In this document: positions 1 to 8,565 of the stretch, one piece after another
Numbering within the stretch: the first letter of the stretch is position 1
How the letters are laid out: each line of letters begins with the position of its first letter
Notes under the pieces: model-generated
Databases searched by the model: none
The model's input: the letters and a program-made list of their open reading frames with translations, nothing else
Told to the model about the DNA's origin: nothing
Position numbers and translations under genes: made by a program
Assembly (NCBI GenBank): GCA_964613305.1
Contig: CAZTII010000041.1
Coordinates: 1-16,490, forward strand
Direction: 5' to 3'
Origin: CAZTII01 sp964613305
Lineage (GTDB): Bacteria > Bacillota_I > Bacilli_A > Erysipelotrichales > Erysipelotrichaceae
DNA length: 16,490 bases

Positions 1-982
1 CAATTAATACATTGTTTTTAAATGATGCAAGAGAATTCGGAGTGACAACTTTCCAAATAATTGGATTGGCAACTTGATATGTACTACGATTACTAACAAA
101 TTCATGCGTAAATGAACCATCTAAATAGTATCCACAACCAGTTTCTACGGATGTTAATTTAGAACTCAGCGGTAAAATAAATTTCTTAGCTGGTGGATTT
201 ATTTGTAAATTCACAGGATTAGATGTTCCAGCTTTAATAACAACTTCATTCCCATAGAAATTATTCTTTTCAAGCTCTGAATACGGAATAAACAAGGATG
301 TAGCTCCTTTAATCCAAGGTACAAGAATCGTAACGTTATTAAGGTTGCAAGAAAGTCTAACCATGTCCCCTTCCCCTAAGTCATTACTTATTACTTCAAT
401 GCCGTTTTCTACGGCATTTGCAGTAATTTCGGTAAATTTATTTACAAAAGATTTCTTGTCAATTACTACGTTACGAATATAAATTATATTATCACCAGTT
501 AAGCTTAGATGAGTAATATTTTGTTCATTTACATTAGCATTAAATATTTCTTTTTTAACGACTGACTCTTCCAGTTCCCATTTGTATTGATAATTGTCTC
601 TAAATTGTAATTGTTGTACTGGAATATCGTTACTCCATAGTTTGATTTGCGAATAATTGTGATGATAGTGTGGTCCGAGCCATAGCCACATATCAACTGG
701 CGAATTTGCCTTTAATCGAAATACATAGCTATCATTTGTCTCCATAATTTCTACAAATTCAGAGAAATTATCTGGGGCAAAAAATCCACCTGTTACGTGC
801 ATAATATAGTAATATTCATTCTGATTATTAAAATATCTAAACGTGCCATATTCTGCAATACTTGTCAATTTTGCTCGTTCTAATTCCACCAATGCTTCAT
901 CTTTAACTACCGCATTTTTTGTTTCTTCATCATAACAACCGTCAACTCCAACAAGAACAGAAACATTTCTCCAACTAAACAT
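1..982 (-). pseudogene. 3' continuation of a frameshifted secreted repeat protein (partial, runs off the window)
   Basis: On the minus strand an open frame without any stop runs from just after a TAA at 1022-1024 to base 1, giving at least 327 codons counted from the ATG at 980-982. That ATG has no Shine-Dalgarno sequence before it. The translation joins smoothly to the preceding gene if one base is added near 991-1024. It is rich in Tyr, Asn and aromatic residues and predicted to be beta-rich. It carries another copy of the upstream modules: a GIEVIS motif near 403, matching the two GLEIS motifs of the upstream fragment, and a GCGYYL segment near 135, matching its GYGY/GYGW motifs. I therefore read it as the distal part of the same surface protein, separated by a frameshift or a sequencing error. 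I recognise no catalytic motif. Any C-terminal anchor would lie outside the window. The open frame is certain; its being a fragment is likely. Confidence 0.7.
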
Positions 983-990
983 TGCTTTAG

Positions 991-2502
991 TTAGCGCAGG
1001 TGCATTTTTATTGTTATAATTTTAATATGAAGTTCATCTTTCGATTTTAAATACCAACCATATCCATAACTAAACGACCCCCCATTAACATTAAACCATA
1101 TATTCGTTTTTCCTTCCGAATCAATTTCACAAATAAATATTTCATACTCATTTCGATCTCCGGTATCAAAACAAAATGTAAACAGTTCACCTTCCAAATA
1201 TTCTTTATAAAATTGGTTATCGATAATTATTTTATGTTGTTTAGTATCATAAACCTTTGCTAAATCAACGTAATATTTTTTTCTAGTACCACTAATATTG
1301 AAAATCATTTTACTAAAATGATTGACATATTTTTCTATATATTTTCCACTAATCTCTAAACCATTCGAATTTTTTTGAATAGTAAAATCATTCTTCGTTG
1401 GTTGTTGGTAAAATGCTTTATACACCATCCATGTCTCTTTATCATCATAGCCTTCTGATACGAAAGTACAATTAATTATTTCTCCAGCTTTTACATTATG
1501 TTCTTTTAATACTATTTCTGGATTAAAAATAATCTCGTTCTTTCCATTTTGATTGTTAATCATAAAACCACCGTTATTAAGTTCACTTTGCGGCAATAAT
1601 TCCCCCAACTTTACTCCATCTTTACGAATTATTACTTTTGTAATATTTTTAATAAACGCCCTATTATGTAGCTCTTCTTTACTCTGCTCAATTATCTCGT
1701 AACCATATCCTGCAGAAAATATTTTTTTATAAAATAATTGGTCATTATCATAAAATTCATTAGAATTATCTTTACCAGAATAAATACTTAAATTATCTAT
1801 ATATGAATTTTCAGCTGTAGCATTTATTTTAATTTTAGAAGTCATATATGCAGTAACATCGTCAATATAAAAGTTAATAAGTAAATCACTACCATTACAC
1901 TTTACCCTTCTCCATATATTTCTTGGAATTAAGATTGTTTTATTGTCATAGTCATAAGTAAAAACATCAGAAGTATACGAATAATTTCCTTTCATTAAAC
2001 TGATATAATTGTAATCACCTATAGAAATAGATATATGATTAATTAAAGATAAAAAATCTTCATTTGCTAATGCGCTAGAAATTTCTAGTCCTTTTTCTGT
2101 TTCACTTACTACGACACTTTCTATTTGTGCCTTAGTCGCCTTTATTTGATTAATCTTACTAACTTTATATGAATTTTTAGTTGTTGAAGCACTATTATTC
2201 TCTGATATATTCGTATTGTTATTTTGATTGTCAGGCGTAATTACTTCGTTATTGTTTTCTGTTATAGGTTCTGAAGTTGGCTCACTTGTAGGATCTGGCG
2301 ATGCAAAAACAACATCTTCCGTGCTTCCATTTTCCACTGCTTGTTCAGAAACAGTTAGTTCATTGCTTCCATTTTCCACTACTTGTTCAGAAGTCTGTTG
2401 TTCATTACTTTCATTTGACACAATTGTAGTTTCTGCTTGTACATTTATTGATTGAACAAACAATGTAAACACTAGAAGTATCGAAATAAATTTTTTAATC
2501 AT
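991..2502 (-). CDS. secreted surface repeat protein, N-terminal part (frame interrupted)
   Basis: The 503-residue product starts with a clear Sec signal peptide: a KK pair, a hydrophobic stretch at about residues 5-17, and probable cleavage after VQA at residue 23. A low-complexity stalk rich in Ser, Glu, Asn, Thr and Pro follows (about 24-110), with a 14-residue duplicated unit and a TSEPTSEP stretch. The rest is beta-rich and modular: GLEIS motifs at 138 and 381 each open a module of about 90 residues, and GYGY (265) and GYGW (480) open a second type. The final eight residues (ITIKMHLR) do not fit the repeat, whereas the adjacent frame does continue it, so the stop at 991-993 is probably the result of a frameshift. 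The ATG at 2500-2502 has the purine-rich site GAAAGGGA upstream. The gene follows the aspS terminator and has its own candidate promoter. It is probably a cell-surface or adhesin-like protein. The ligand is unknown and no named domain can be assigned with confidence. Confidence 0.75.
   Translation of the reverse strand: MIKKFISILLVFTLFVQSINVQAETTIVSNESNEQQTSEQVVENGSNELTVSEQAVENGSTEDVVFASPDPTSEPTSEPITENNNEVITPDNQNNNTNISENNSASTTKNSYKVSKINQIKATKAQIESVVVSETEKGLEISSALANEDFLSLINHISISIGDYNYISLMKGNYSYTSDVFTYDYDNKTILIPRNIWRRVKCNGSDLLINFYIDDVTAYMTSKIKINATAENSYIDNLSIYSGKDNSNEFYDNDQLFYKKIFSAGYGYEIIEQSKEELHNRAFIKNITKVIIRKDGVKLGELLPQSELNNGGFMINNQNGKNEIIFNPEIVLKEHNVKAGEIINCTFVSEGYDDKETWMVYKAFYQQPTKNDFTIQKNSNGLEISGKYIEKYVNHFSKMIFNISGTRKKYYVDLAKVYDTKQHKIIIDNQFYKEYLEGELFTFCFDTGDRNEYEIFICEIDSEGKTNIWFNVNGGSFSYGYGWYLKSKDELHIKIITIKMHLR
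2322..2392. repeat. 29-bp direct repeat, period 42 bp, in the surface-protein stalk
   Basis: Copies at 2322-2350 and 2364-2392 are identical except for one base. The period is 42 bp, which is 14 codons, and it encodes the paired SEQVVENGS and SEQAVENGS units just after the signal peptide. Because the period is a multiple of three, gain or loss of a unit by recombination would keep the frame and change the stalk length. Confidence 0.85.
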
Positions 2503-2536
2503 AAAATTCCCTTTCTAAATTTTATATAACAATATA

Positions 2537-2565
2537 ATGATATCACATTGCTATAATCAGTTCTA
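2537..2565 (-). promoter_or_regulatory. candidate promoter of the surface-protein gene
   Basis: On the minus strand TAGAAC (2560-2565) is separated by 17 bp from TATCAT (2537-2542), which is preceded by TGA and so forms an extended -10. It lies in the gap between the aspS terminator and the surface gene, giving a leader of about 30 nt. The -35 match is only 3 of 6. Confidence 0.4.
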
Positions 2566-2629
2566 TAATTCTAGGAATAAAATGTAATTTTTATGTATCT
2601 AAACTTTAAATATATTTCATTTTTACATC

Positions 2630-2650
2630 AAAAAAAGCTCTTTCGAGCTT
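2630..2650 (-). terminator. intrinsic terminator of hisS-aspS
   Basis: Read on the minus strand, AAGCTC, the tetraloop GAAA and GAGCTT form a 6-bp stem that runs into a T tract of seven or more. The hairpin begins inside the aspS TAA stop codon, so transcription ends immediately after the gene. It separates the housekeeping operon from the surface-protein gene. Confidence 0.9.
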
Positions 2651-4376
2651 ATTTCTTAATCTGTAGTGCTAACTCTTTTAATTGTCGATCATCAACTGGA
2701 GATGGTGCTTCACTCATTAAATCACTAGCGCTAGCTGTTTTAGGGAAAGCAACAACATCTTTAATGTTATCAGTACCAATTAATATCATAATTAATCTTT
2801 CTAAACCAATACCAACTCCGCCATGAGGAGGTGCTCCATATTTAAATGCTTCTAAGAAAAATCCAAATTTATTTTTAGCTTCTTCTAGTGTTAATCCAAT
2901 TGCTTCAAATACTTGTGCTTGCATTTTAGGGTCATGAATACGAATAGAACCAGATAATAATTCATAACCATTTAATACTAAATCATATGCTCTTGCCATA
3001 CAATTTGCTTTATCGCTCATTAATTTATCGACATCATTGATGTTTGGTGATGTAAATGGATGATGTGCTGCCACAAAACGATCTTCTTCTTCCACATATT
3101 CATACATTGGAAAATCAGTAATCCATAAGAATTTAAACTGATTTTCATCGATTAATTTAAATGTTTTCGCTATTTTAAGACGTAATGCACCAAGAGATGC
3201 TTGAACTACTTTTATTTTATCAGCGACAAAGAATACAATGTCATTTTCTTTTAGTTGTAATTGTTCAACTAATGCTTGTTTTTCTTCATCACTTAATCCT
3301 TTTGCGATAGAACCACTAAATTCATCATTGTTGTATTTAATAAATGCTAAACCTTTAGCTCCATATATTTTTACATAATCACCTAATGCATCCACATCTT
3401 TTCTTGAAAACTTATCCGCTAAACCTTCTACTTTAATCGCATTGATGCAAGGTTTATCCATAAATAATCCAAGTGTTGTTGCATTAAAAATAGACGTTAC
3501 ATCATTTAATTCTAAGCCAAATCGGGCATCTGGTTTATCACTGCCATATCGTTTCATCGCTTCTTTGTATGGTAGTCGTGTAAATGGTTGTAATTCAATG
3601 TTTTTAACTTGTTTAAATATTTCTTGCATTAAACCTTCTACCATACCCCAAATATCTTCTTCATCAATAAAACTCATTTCAATATCGATTTGGGTAAATT
3701 CAGGTTGACGATCTGCACGTAAATCTTCATCTCTAAAACAACGAGCGATTTGGAAATAGCGATCCATGCCACCTACCATCAACAATTGTTTATACAATTG
3801 TGGTGATTGTGGTAATGCATAAAAAGTTCCTTGAGTAATACGTGAAGGAACTAAATAATCACGAGCTCCTTCTGGTGTCGATTTACATAAAATTGGTGTT
3901 TCTACTTCCACAAAATTGTGTTTTGATAAATAATTACGAACGATTAATGTTACTTGATGACGCAACATTAAATTGTTTTGTAAAATTGGTCTTCTTAAAT
4001 CTAAATAACGATATTTTAAACGTGTTTCTTCTAAGGCATCAGTTACATCATTAATAATCATCGGTGTTGTTTCTGCTTTATTAATTAAGGTAAGATTTGA
4101 TACGATAATTTCAATATCACCTGTAGGAAGTTTACTATTCACATCTTTTCTAAGAGCTACTGTTCCACTTACTTCAATGATAAATTCATTACGTAATTCC
4201 TTTGTTTGATCATGAAAACTTTCATCAAAGACAAGTTGAGTAATACCATAACGATCTCTTAAATCAATAAAGGTTAAACTTCCTAAATCACGCTTTTTAC
4301 TAATCCATCCAACTAATACTACTTCTTTTGTGCTATTGCTAGCACGTAACTGTCCACATGTATGACTTCTTCTCAT
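2649..4376 (-). CDS. aspS: aspartyl-tRNA synthetase
   Basis: This class IIb enzyme charges tRNA-Asp with aspartate in the cytoplasm. The 575-residue length is close to the usual bacterial size. The N-terminal OB-fold anticodon-binding domain occupies about residues 1-105, with VGWISKKRDLGSLTFIDLRD typical of it. The catalytic core holds motif 2, FRDEDLRADRQPEFTQID (about 214-231), the bacterial GAD-type insertion (about 290-400), AAHHPF (about 436-441) and motif 3, GIGLERL (about 522-528). The start ATG at 4374-4376 is supported by AAGGAG, which overlaps the end of hisS; the gap to the hisS stop is only 3 nt, so the two are co-transcribed and probably translationally coupled. The pair hisS-aspS is conserved in Bacillota. 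Whether the enzyme is discriminating (Asp only) or also charges tRNA-Asn cannot be decided here. Confidence 0.97.
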   Translation of the reverse strand: MRRSHTCGQLRASNSTKEVVLVGWISKKRDLGSLTFIDLRDRYGITQLVFDESFHDQTKELRNEFIIEVSGTVALRKDVNSKLPTGDIEIIVSNLTLINKAETTPMIINDVTDALEETRLKYRYLDLRRPILQNNLMLRHQVTLIVRNYLSKHNFVEVETPILCKSTPEGARDYLVPSRITQGTFYALPQSPQLYKQLLMVGGMDRYFQIARCFRDEDLRADRQPEFTQIDIEMSFIDEEDIWGMVEGLMQEIFKQVKNIELQPFTRLPYKEAMKRYGSDKPDARFGLELNDVTSIFNATTLGLFMDKPCINAIKVEGLADKFSRKDVDALGDYVKIYGAKGLAFIKYNNDEFSGSIAKGLSDEEKQALVEQLQLKENDIVFFVADKIKVVQASLGALRLKIAKTFKLIDENQFKFLWITDFPMYEYVEEEDRFVAAHHPFTSPNINDVDKLMSDKANCMARAYDLVLNGYELLSGSIRIHDPKMQAQVFEAIGLTLEEAKNKFGFFLEAFKYGAPPHGGVGIGLERLIMILIGTDNIKDVVAFPKTASASDLMSEAPSPVDDRQLKELALQIKK

Positions 4377-4379
4377 ATT

Positions 4380-5672
4380 CTACTCCTTACAACACTCACA
4401 ATGTTCATCGTGTTCACTAAAGCTATCTAACGTATCAATTAAATCCGCAAATGGTACAGTTACTTGTGTTTGATTAATTGTATTTTTAATATTAACAACA
4501 CGCTCATTTTTTTCACTTTCGCCTAAAATAACAATAAATGGTGCTTGATATCGCTCAGCACTCTTAAATTGTGCTTTCATTGACCTTTTAACAACATTCA
4601 TTTCCGTAATATACCCATTAGCTCTTAAAGCTGTCGCTACTTCTAAAGGATAAGAACCAACATTATCCAACGTAATCACATACACATCGCTACGTTTTCC
4701 TTCATCAGTAATGATTCCTTCTGCTTTTGCTAAAATTAGTAAGCGTTCGATACCCATCGCAAAACCAACACCACTATGTTGAGGACCGTCAAAGTACTCT
4801 ACTAATTTATCATAACGCCCACCACCAAAGATAGTTGATTGACTACCAGATGCTTCATGGGTTGATACAACTTCAAATACTGTTTCGGTATAATAATCAA
4901 GACCTCTTACAAGAGATGGTGCAATTTCATACGGTATTTCTAACGCATCAAGACCTGATAATACCTCATTAAAATACTCTTTTGATGCATCTGTTAATGT
5001 ATCTTGCATTGAAACAACATTTTTCATCGATGGATGATCATGATCAACTTTACAATCCAACAAGCGAAGTGGATTTTGCTGGTAACGACGTTGGCAGTCA
5101 GAACATAATTCATGTACCACATCTTTAAAATACTCTTTTAAACAAGTACGATAGTTATTTCTCGATTCATCATCACCTAATGTATTCACTAATACCTTAA
5201 TATTACTTAATCCCATTGATTTCACTAAACTATAACCAAGAGCAATTACTTCCACATCAGCAGTTGGACTTTTTACCCCAATATTTTCAATTCCAAATTG
5301 ATAAAATTGACGTTGACGACCTTTTTGTGGGCGTTCATAACGAAACATCGGTCCATAATACATAAGTTTCGCTGGTAATTCACTCGCATACAATTTATGT
5401 TGAACATAGCTACGAATTACTCCCGCTGTCCCTTCCGGACGTAATGTAATCGAATCTTTTCCATTGATAGAAAATGAATACATTTCCTTATTTACCATAT
5501 CTGAAGAATCATTTTCACGTTTAAAAACCGCCGTATCTTCAAATATTGGCGTTCTTATTTCCTCATAACCATACACTAAACAAAAATTACGAATTTGATC
5601 TTCGATGGTTTGCCAATGAGCGCAGTCAGTAGGCAAAATATCATATGTTCCTCTAGCAGATTGAACTTTCAT
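4380..5672 (-). CDS. hisS: histidyl-tRNA synthetase
   Basis: This class IIa enzyme attaches histidine to tRNA-His. Visible signatures are LRPEGT (about 77-82), the motif 2 region from MFRYERPQKGRQRQFYQFG (about 109-127), the histidine-binding RGLDYYT (about 256-262), GGGRYD (283-288) and motif 3, GVGFAMGIERL (about 301-311), followed by the C-terminal anticodon-binding domain. I place the start at the ATG at 5670-5672, giving 430 residues, because AAAGGAG lies 6-7 nt upstream and MKVQSARGTYDILP is the normal family N-terminus. An in-frame ATG at 5705 would add 11 residues but lies inside the leader hairpin and has no ribosome site. The C-terminus carries an unusual Cys-rich tail (HCECCKE). 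Transcription probably starts at the promoter overlapping the rel stop codon, and the leader may be attenuated. The gene is followed after 3 nt by aspS. Confidence 0.96.
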   Translation of the reverse strand: MKVQSARGTYDILPTDCAHWQTIEDQIRNFCLVYGYEEIRTPIFEDTAVFKRENDSSDMVNKEMYSFSINGKDSITLRPEGTAGVIRSYVQHKLYASELPAKLMYYGPMFRYERPQKGRQRQFYQFGIENIGVKSPTADVEVIALGYSLVKSMGLSNIKVLVNTLGDDESRNNYRTCLKEYFKDVVHELCSDCQRRYQQNPLRLLDCKVDHDHPSMKNVVSMQDTLTDASKEYFNEVLSGLDALEIPYEIAPSLVRGLDYYTETVFEVVSTHEASGSQSTIFGGGRYDKLVEYFDGPQHSGVGFAMGIERLLILAKAEGIITDEGKRSDVYVITLDNVGSYPLEVATALRANGYITEMNVVKRSMKAQFKSAERYQAPFIVILGESEKNERVVNIKNTINQTQVTVPFADLIDTLDSFSEHDEHCECCKE

Positions 5673-5693
5673 AGATTTCTCCTTTTTCCAATT

Positions 5694-5735
5694 AAAAACG
5701 TCCATCTAAGGACGCATTGCGTAGTACTACCTTAG
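5694..5735 (-). promoter_or_regulatory. candidate attenuator leader of hisS (alternative hairpins)
   Basis: In the minus-strand leader, CTAAGG (5730-5735) can pair with CCTTAG (5706-5711), enclosing a palindromic GTAGTACTAC and a small CGC-AAT-GCG hairpin. Alternatively CGTCC (5710-5714) pairs with GGACG (5699-5703) around the loop TTAGAT and runs directly into TTTTT (5694-5698), which resembles an intrinsic terminator. The two folds share bases 5706-5711 and so exclude each other, the layout expected of antiterminator and terminator. No T-box consensus and no His-codon leader peptide is visible, so the signal is unknown. The stem is short (5 bp plus a possible G-U pair), so activity is uncertain. 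Confidence 0.45.
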
Positions 5736-5763
5736 TGATTATTTTCTCATATTGAGTACAGCT

Positions 5764-5792
5764 ATTTTACCATAATGAATGATTCATTACAA
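5764..5792 (-). promoter_or_regulatory. promoter of hisS-aspS
   Basis: On the minus strand TTGTAA (5787-5792) is 17 bp from TAAAAT (5764-5769), which is preceded by TGG, making an extended -10. The -35 box overlaps the rel stop codon. Transcription would start near 5757, about 85 nt before the hisS start codon, with the hairpin leader in between. Confidence 0.65.
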
Positions 5793-7985
5793 TATTTGCC
5801 TGTCTACAGAAACAACGCTTGTTAATTTTCTAAGATTAGCCATAATCGTATATAAATGCGAAACATCTTTCACTTGAATAGTCATTTTTGTTGTCGCCGT
5901 TAATAGTTCTCTATTTACTGTTGAATTAATTGATAAGATACTGCCCTTATGTTGAGAAACAACAGTTACAATATCCGTTAGTAAAAAATTGCGATCATAC
6001 GATAACACCGTCACATACGTTTCATACGATAAAGTTGTTACATCATCATCCCATGATACCGGCAACAATCGTTTTTTCTGTCCAGCTAAATTAGGACAAT
6101 CGACACGATGAACTTTTACTCCCTGCCCTTTACTAATAAAACCAATGATGTCATCGCCATACACCGGTTTACAGCATCCCGCTAATTCCATCATCAATGA
6201 ATCAATACCTTCGACTTTTAAGCCATTAATGGATGTTGTTTTTTTCGTACCATCTTTATTTAATAATCGTAACAATGATTCACTTTCTAAAACACCACGT
6301 TTTTGATTCGTTAGCTTTTCAACGACATGCATTGCTGAAATCGATTTAACAGCTAAACCATACATAAAATCAATATAATTAGACACATTAAAAGCACTAA
6401 AAATGTTTTCAATTTTCTTCTTATCCATGTATTCTTTATCATCAAATCCGCGTTTTCTTAATTCATCTCGTAAGATAGTTTCACCATGTTCCACTTTTTC
6501 ATTTTTACGTTCCGCTTCACGCTTCATTAAATAGTTTTTAATCTTTGTTTTCGCTTGATTTGTTTTAACAAATTTAAGCCAATCTTCACTTGGTCCAGGA
6601 AATTGTTTTGATGTTTTAATTAAAACAACATCTCCTGTTTTTAACATACTATTTAATGGCACCAATACTTCGTTCACTAAAGCGCCTACACAACTATGCC
6701 CTACATCCGTATGAACACGATACGCAAAGTCAATTGGTGTTGCCCCATTAGGTAAATCAATCACACGGCCATTAGGAGTCATTACATACACATTCGCTTC
6801 AAACACATCACGTTGAAGCGTGTCCATATATTCCATCGCATCATCATTTTCGCCATCATCCGAAACGGCAAAATCTTTTAACCACGTTAATTTTTCTTCA
6901 ATTTCTTTTTGTTCTTTACTATAATCGTATTTTGTACCTTCTTTATAACGCCAATGTGCCGCAACCCCTTGTTCCGCAATCGCATCCATGTCTTCTGTTC
7001 TAATTTGCACTTCAAAAATGCGCCCTTCATCAGCACGCACCGTCGTATGCAATGATTGATACATATTCATTTTTGGCATCGCTATATAATCTTTAAAACG
7101 GTTAGGAATTGGAGAATACGTCGCATGAATATGTCCTAGTATTTCATAACAATTATTCGATGTTTCCGTAACGATACGAATCGCTAAAAGATCCAATATT
7201 TCTTCAAATCGTTTTCCTTTTTTCGTCATTTTTTTATAAATACTATATAAATGTTTACTACGACCAAAAATACGAAATGGAATATTATTATCTACTAATA
7301 ATTTACTAATATCACTGATCATTCGTTGAATGTATTCATCACGCTCATTTTTCTTGTTTTCAACTAAACGAGCAATATGATAATATTCTTCACGATTCAC
7401 ATAATAAAAACCCAAATCTTCTAATTCATTTTTTATTTCACTAATACCTAAACGATGAGCAATTGGCGCATACACTTCAAGGGTTTCATTGGCGATTTTT
7501 TTCTGTTTTTCTTCACTCATGTATTGAAGAGTACGCATATTGTGCAAACGGTCTACAAGTTTAATTAAAATAACTCGAATATCTTTTGCCATCGCAATAA
7601 AAATCTTGCGATGATTCGCTGCTTGATATTCTTTTTCATTTTTAAAAGCGATATTACCAATCTTTGTCACACTTTCCACTAAACGAACGACTTCCTCATC
7701 AAATTCTTTAATAAGAACTTCTTTTGGAACATCACAATCTTCCAATACATCATGCAAAAGACCAGCCGCAATCGTTTTAGGTCCAACACGTAGTGTTGCT
7801 AAAATATATCCAACAGTTAAAGCATGAATAACATACGGTTCCCCACTTTTACGAAATTGTCCTTCATGTTTTGTTGTCGCATACTCTATTGCCTTTTCAA
7901 TCATCGCTACTGATTGTGGCTCACGAATGTACTTTTTAACTTCGTCTAACAGTTGTTGTGCATCAATCGCTTGCTTATCACTCAT
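5787..7985 (-). CDS. rel: bifunctional (p)ppGpp synthetase/hydrolase, RelA/SpoT family
   Basis: This enzyme makes (p)ppGpp from ATP and GDP/GTP during starvation and degrades it otherwise, acting at the ribosome. The 732 residues show the full long RSH layout. The N-terminal HD hydrolase has His54 in YVIHALTV, HD at 78-79 in LLHDVLED and DRLHNMRTL at about 145-153. The synthetase domain has GRSKHLYSIY (241-250), DLLAIRIV and YQSLHTTV. A TGS domain occupies about 396-456, a helical and zinc-finger-like region has the CCKP and DCPNL cysteines, and a C-terminal ACT domain starts at about 655. RFKD at 296-299 is the version typical of bifunctional Rel, unlike the acidic form in monofunctional RelA, and the intact HD residues agree. 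The start ATG at 7983-7985 has GGGGGA upstream. The gene follows apt after 16 nt, as in most Bacillota. Confidence 0.96.
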   Translation of the reverse strand: MSDKQAIDAQQLLDEVKKYIREPQSVAMIEKAIEYATTKHEGQFRKSGEPYVIHALTVGYILATLRVGPKTIAAGLLHDVLEDCDVPKEVLIKEFDEEVVRLVESVTKIGNIAFKNEKEYQAANHRKIFIAMAKDIRVILIKLVDRLHNMRTLQYMSEEKQKKIANETLEVYAPIAHRLGISEIKNELEDLGFYYVNREEYYHIARLVENKKNERDEYIQRMISDISKLLVDNNIPFRIFGRSKHLYSIYKKMTKKGKRFEEILDLLAIRIVTETSNNCYEILGHIHATYSPIPNRFKDYIAMPKMNMYQSLHTTVRADEGRIFEVQIRTEDMDAIAEQGVAAHWRYKEGTKYDYSKEQKEIEEKLTWLKDFAVSDDGENDDAMEYMDTLQRDVFEANVYVMTPNGRVIDLPNGATPIDFAYRVHTDVGHSCVGALVNEVLVPLNSMLKTGDVVLIKTSKQFPGPSEDWLKFVKTNQAKTKIKNYLMKREAERKNEKVEHGETILRDELRKRGFDDKEYMDKKKIENIFSAFNVSNYIDFMYGLAVKSISAMHVVEKLTNQKRGVLESESLLRLLNKDGTKKTTSINGLKVEGIDSLMMELAGCCKPVYGDDIIGFISKGQGVKVHRVDCPNLAGQKKRLLPVSWDDDVTTLSYETYVTVLSYDRNFLLTDIVTVVSQHKGSILSINSTVNRELLTATTKMTIQVKDVSHLYTIMANLRKLTSVVSVDRQIL

Positions 7986-8001
7986 AAACCATCCCCCACT
8001 T

Positions 8002-8514
8002 CTAATAACTCATTACGCAGTGTATATCATATCCTTCCAATACTTTTCTACCTTCTAACGCCTCAAGTTCGATTAAAAAGGCACACCCTACAACAATTCC
8101 CCCCATTGATTCAATCAATTTAATTGTTGCATCAACTGTTCCACCTGTCGCTAAAAGATCATCAACAATAAGAACACGTTGTCCTTTTTTTATCGAATCC
8201 GCATGCATATGTAATTCATTGCTGCCATACTCTAAATCATACGCTAAACTTACTGTTTCACGTGGTAATTTTCCTGGTTTTCTTACTGGAACAAAACCAA
8301 TACCACGCATAATCGCAACTGGACAGCCAAAGATAAATCCTCTAGACTCTGGCCCAACAATAATTTCCGCATTTGTTTTTTCAGCAAAAGCAGCTAATTC
8401 TTCCGTTGCTTGTTTAAATGCTTCACCATTCGCCATTAATGGTGTAATATCTCTAAATAAAATACCTTTCTTTGGAAAATCAGGTATTGACGCAATATAA
8501 TCTTTTAAATTCAT
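8002..8514 (-). CDS. apt: adenine phosphoribosyltransferase
   Basis: This purine-salvage enzyme converts adenine and PRPP to AMP. The 170-residue length is normal for the family. It starts MNLKDYIASIPDFPKKG and includes RDITPLM, GPESRGF (54-60) and the PRPP-binding loop VLIVDDLLATGGT (about 114-126), whose two Asp residues are characteristic. The ATG at 8512-8514 is preceded by AGGAGGG. The gene lies between recJ and rel, the usual Bacillota arrangement, with a 43-nt gap after recJ that contains a possible internal promoter. Confidence 0.97.
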   Translation of the reverse strand: MNLKDYIASIPDFPKKGILFRDITPLMANGEAFKQATEELAAFAEKTNAEIIVGPESRGFIFGCPVAIMRGIGFVPVRKPGKLPRETVSLAYDLEYGSNELHMHADSIKKGQRVLIVDDLLATGGTVDATIKLIESMGGIVVGCAFLIELEALEGRKVLEGYDIHCVMSY

Positions 8515-8536
8515 GATGCCCTCCTAATATTTTATC

Positions 8537-8565
8537 ATTATACACCACAGAAATGCTTTATTCCA
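8537..8565 (-). promoter_or_regulatory. possible internal promoter before apt-rel
   Basis: TATAAT (8537-8542, minus strand) is a perfect -10 box, with TGGAAT (8560-8565) 17 bp upstream at the end of recJ. The -35 match is 3 of 6. It would give apt and rel expression independent of the murL promoter. Confidence 0.4.

Noticed and set aside
991..1024. Programmed -1 frameshift linking the two surface-protein halves
   Set aside because: The codons CAT ATT AAA ATT do not form an X XXY YYZ slippery site, re-pairing at AAA would meet TAA in the -1 frame, and I see no clear downstream stimulatory structure.
2228..2455. Plus-strand open frames opposite the surface gene, aspS, apt, secDF and mraY
   Set aside because: They are antisense shadows of well-supported genes, without ribosome sites or recognisable products.
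5673..5705. Upstream ATG (5705) as the hisS start
   Set aside because: It lacks a ribosome site and lies in the leader hairpin, while the ATG at 5672 has AAAGGAG and the usual family N-terminus.
5673..5786. T-box riboswitch in front of hisS
   Set aside because: The gap is only about 114 nt and I find no T-box consensus or specifier-loop layout.
5700..5786. Remnant of dtd (D-aminoacyl-tRNA deacylase), often found between rel and hisS
   Set aside because: The gap is too short and has no coding trace; the gene is simply not here.
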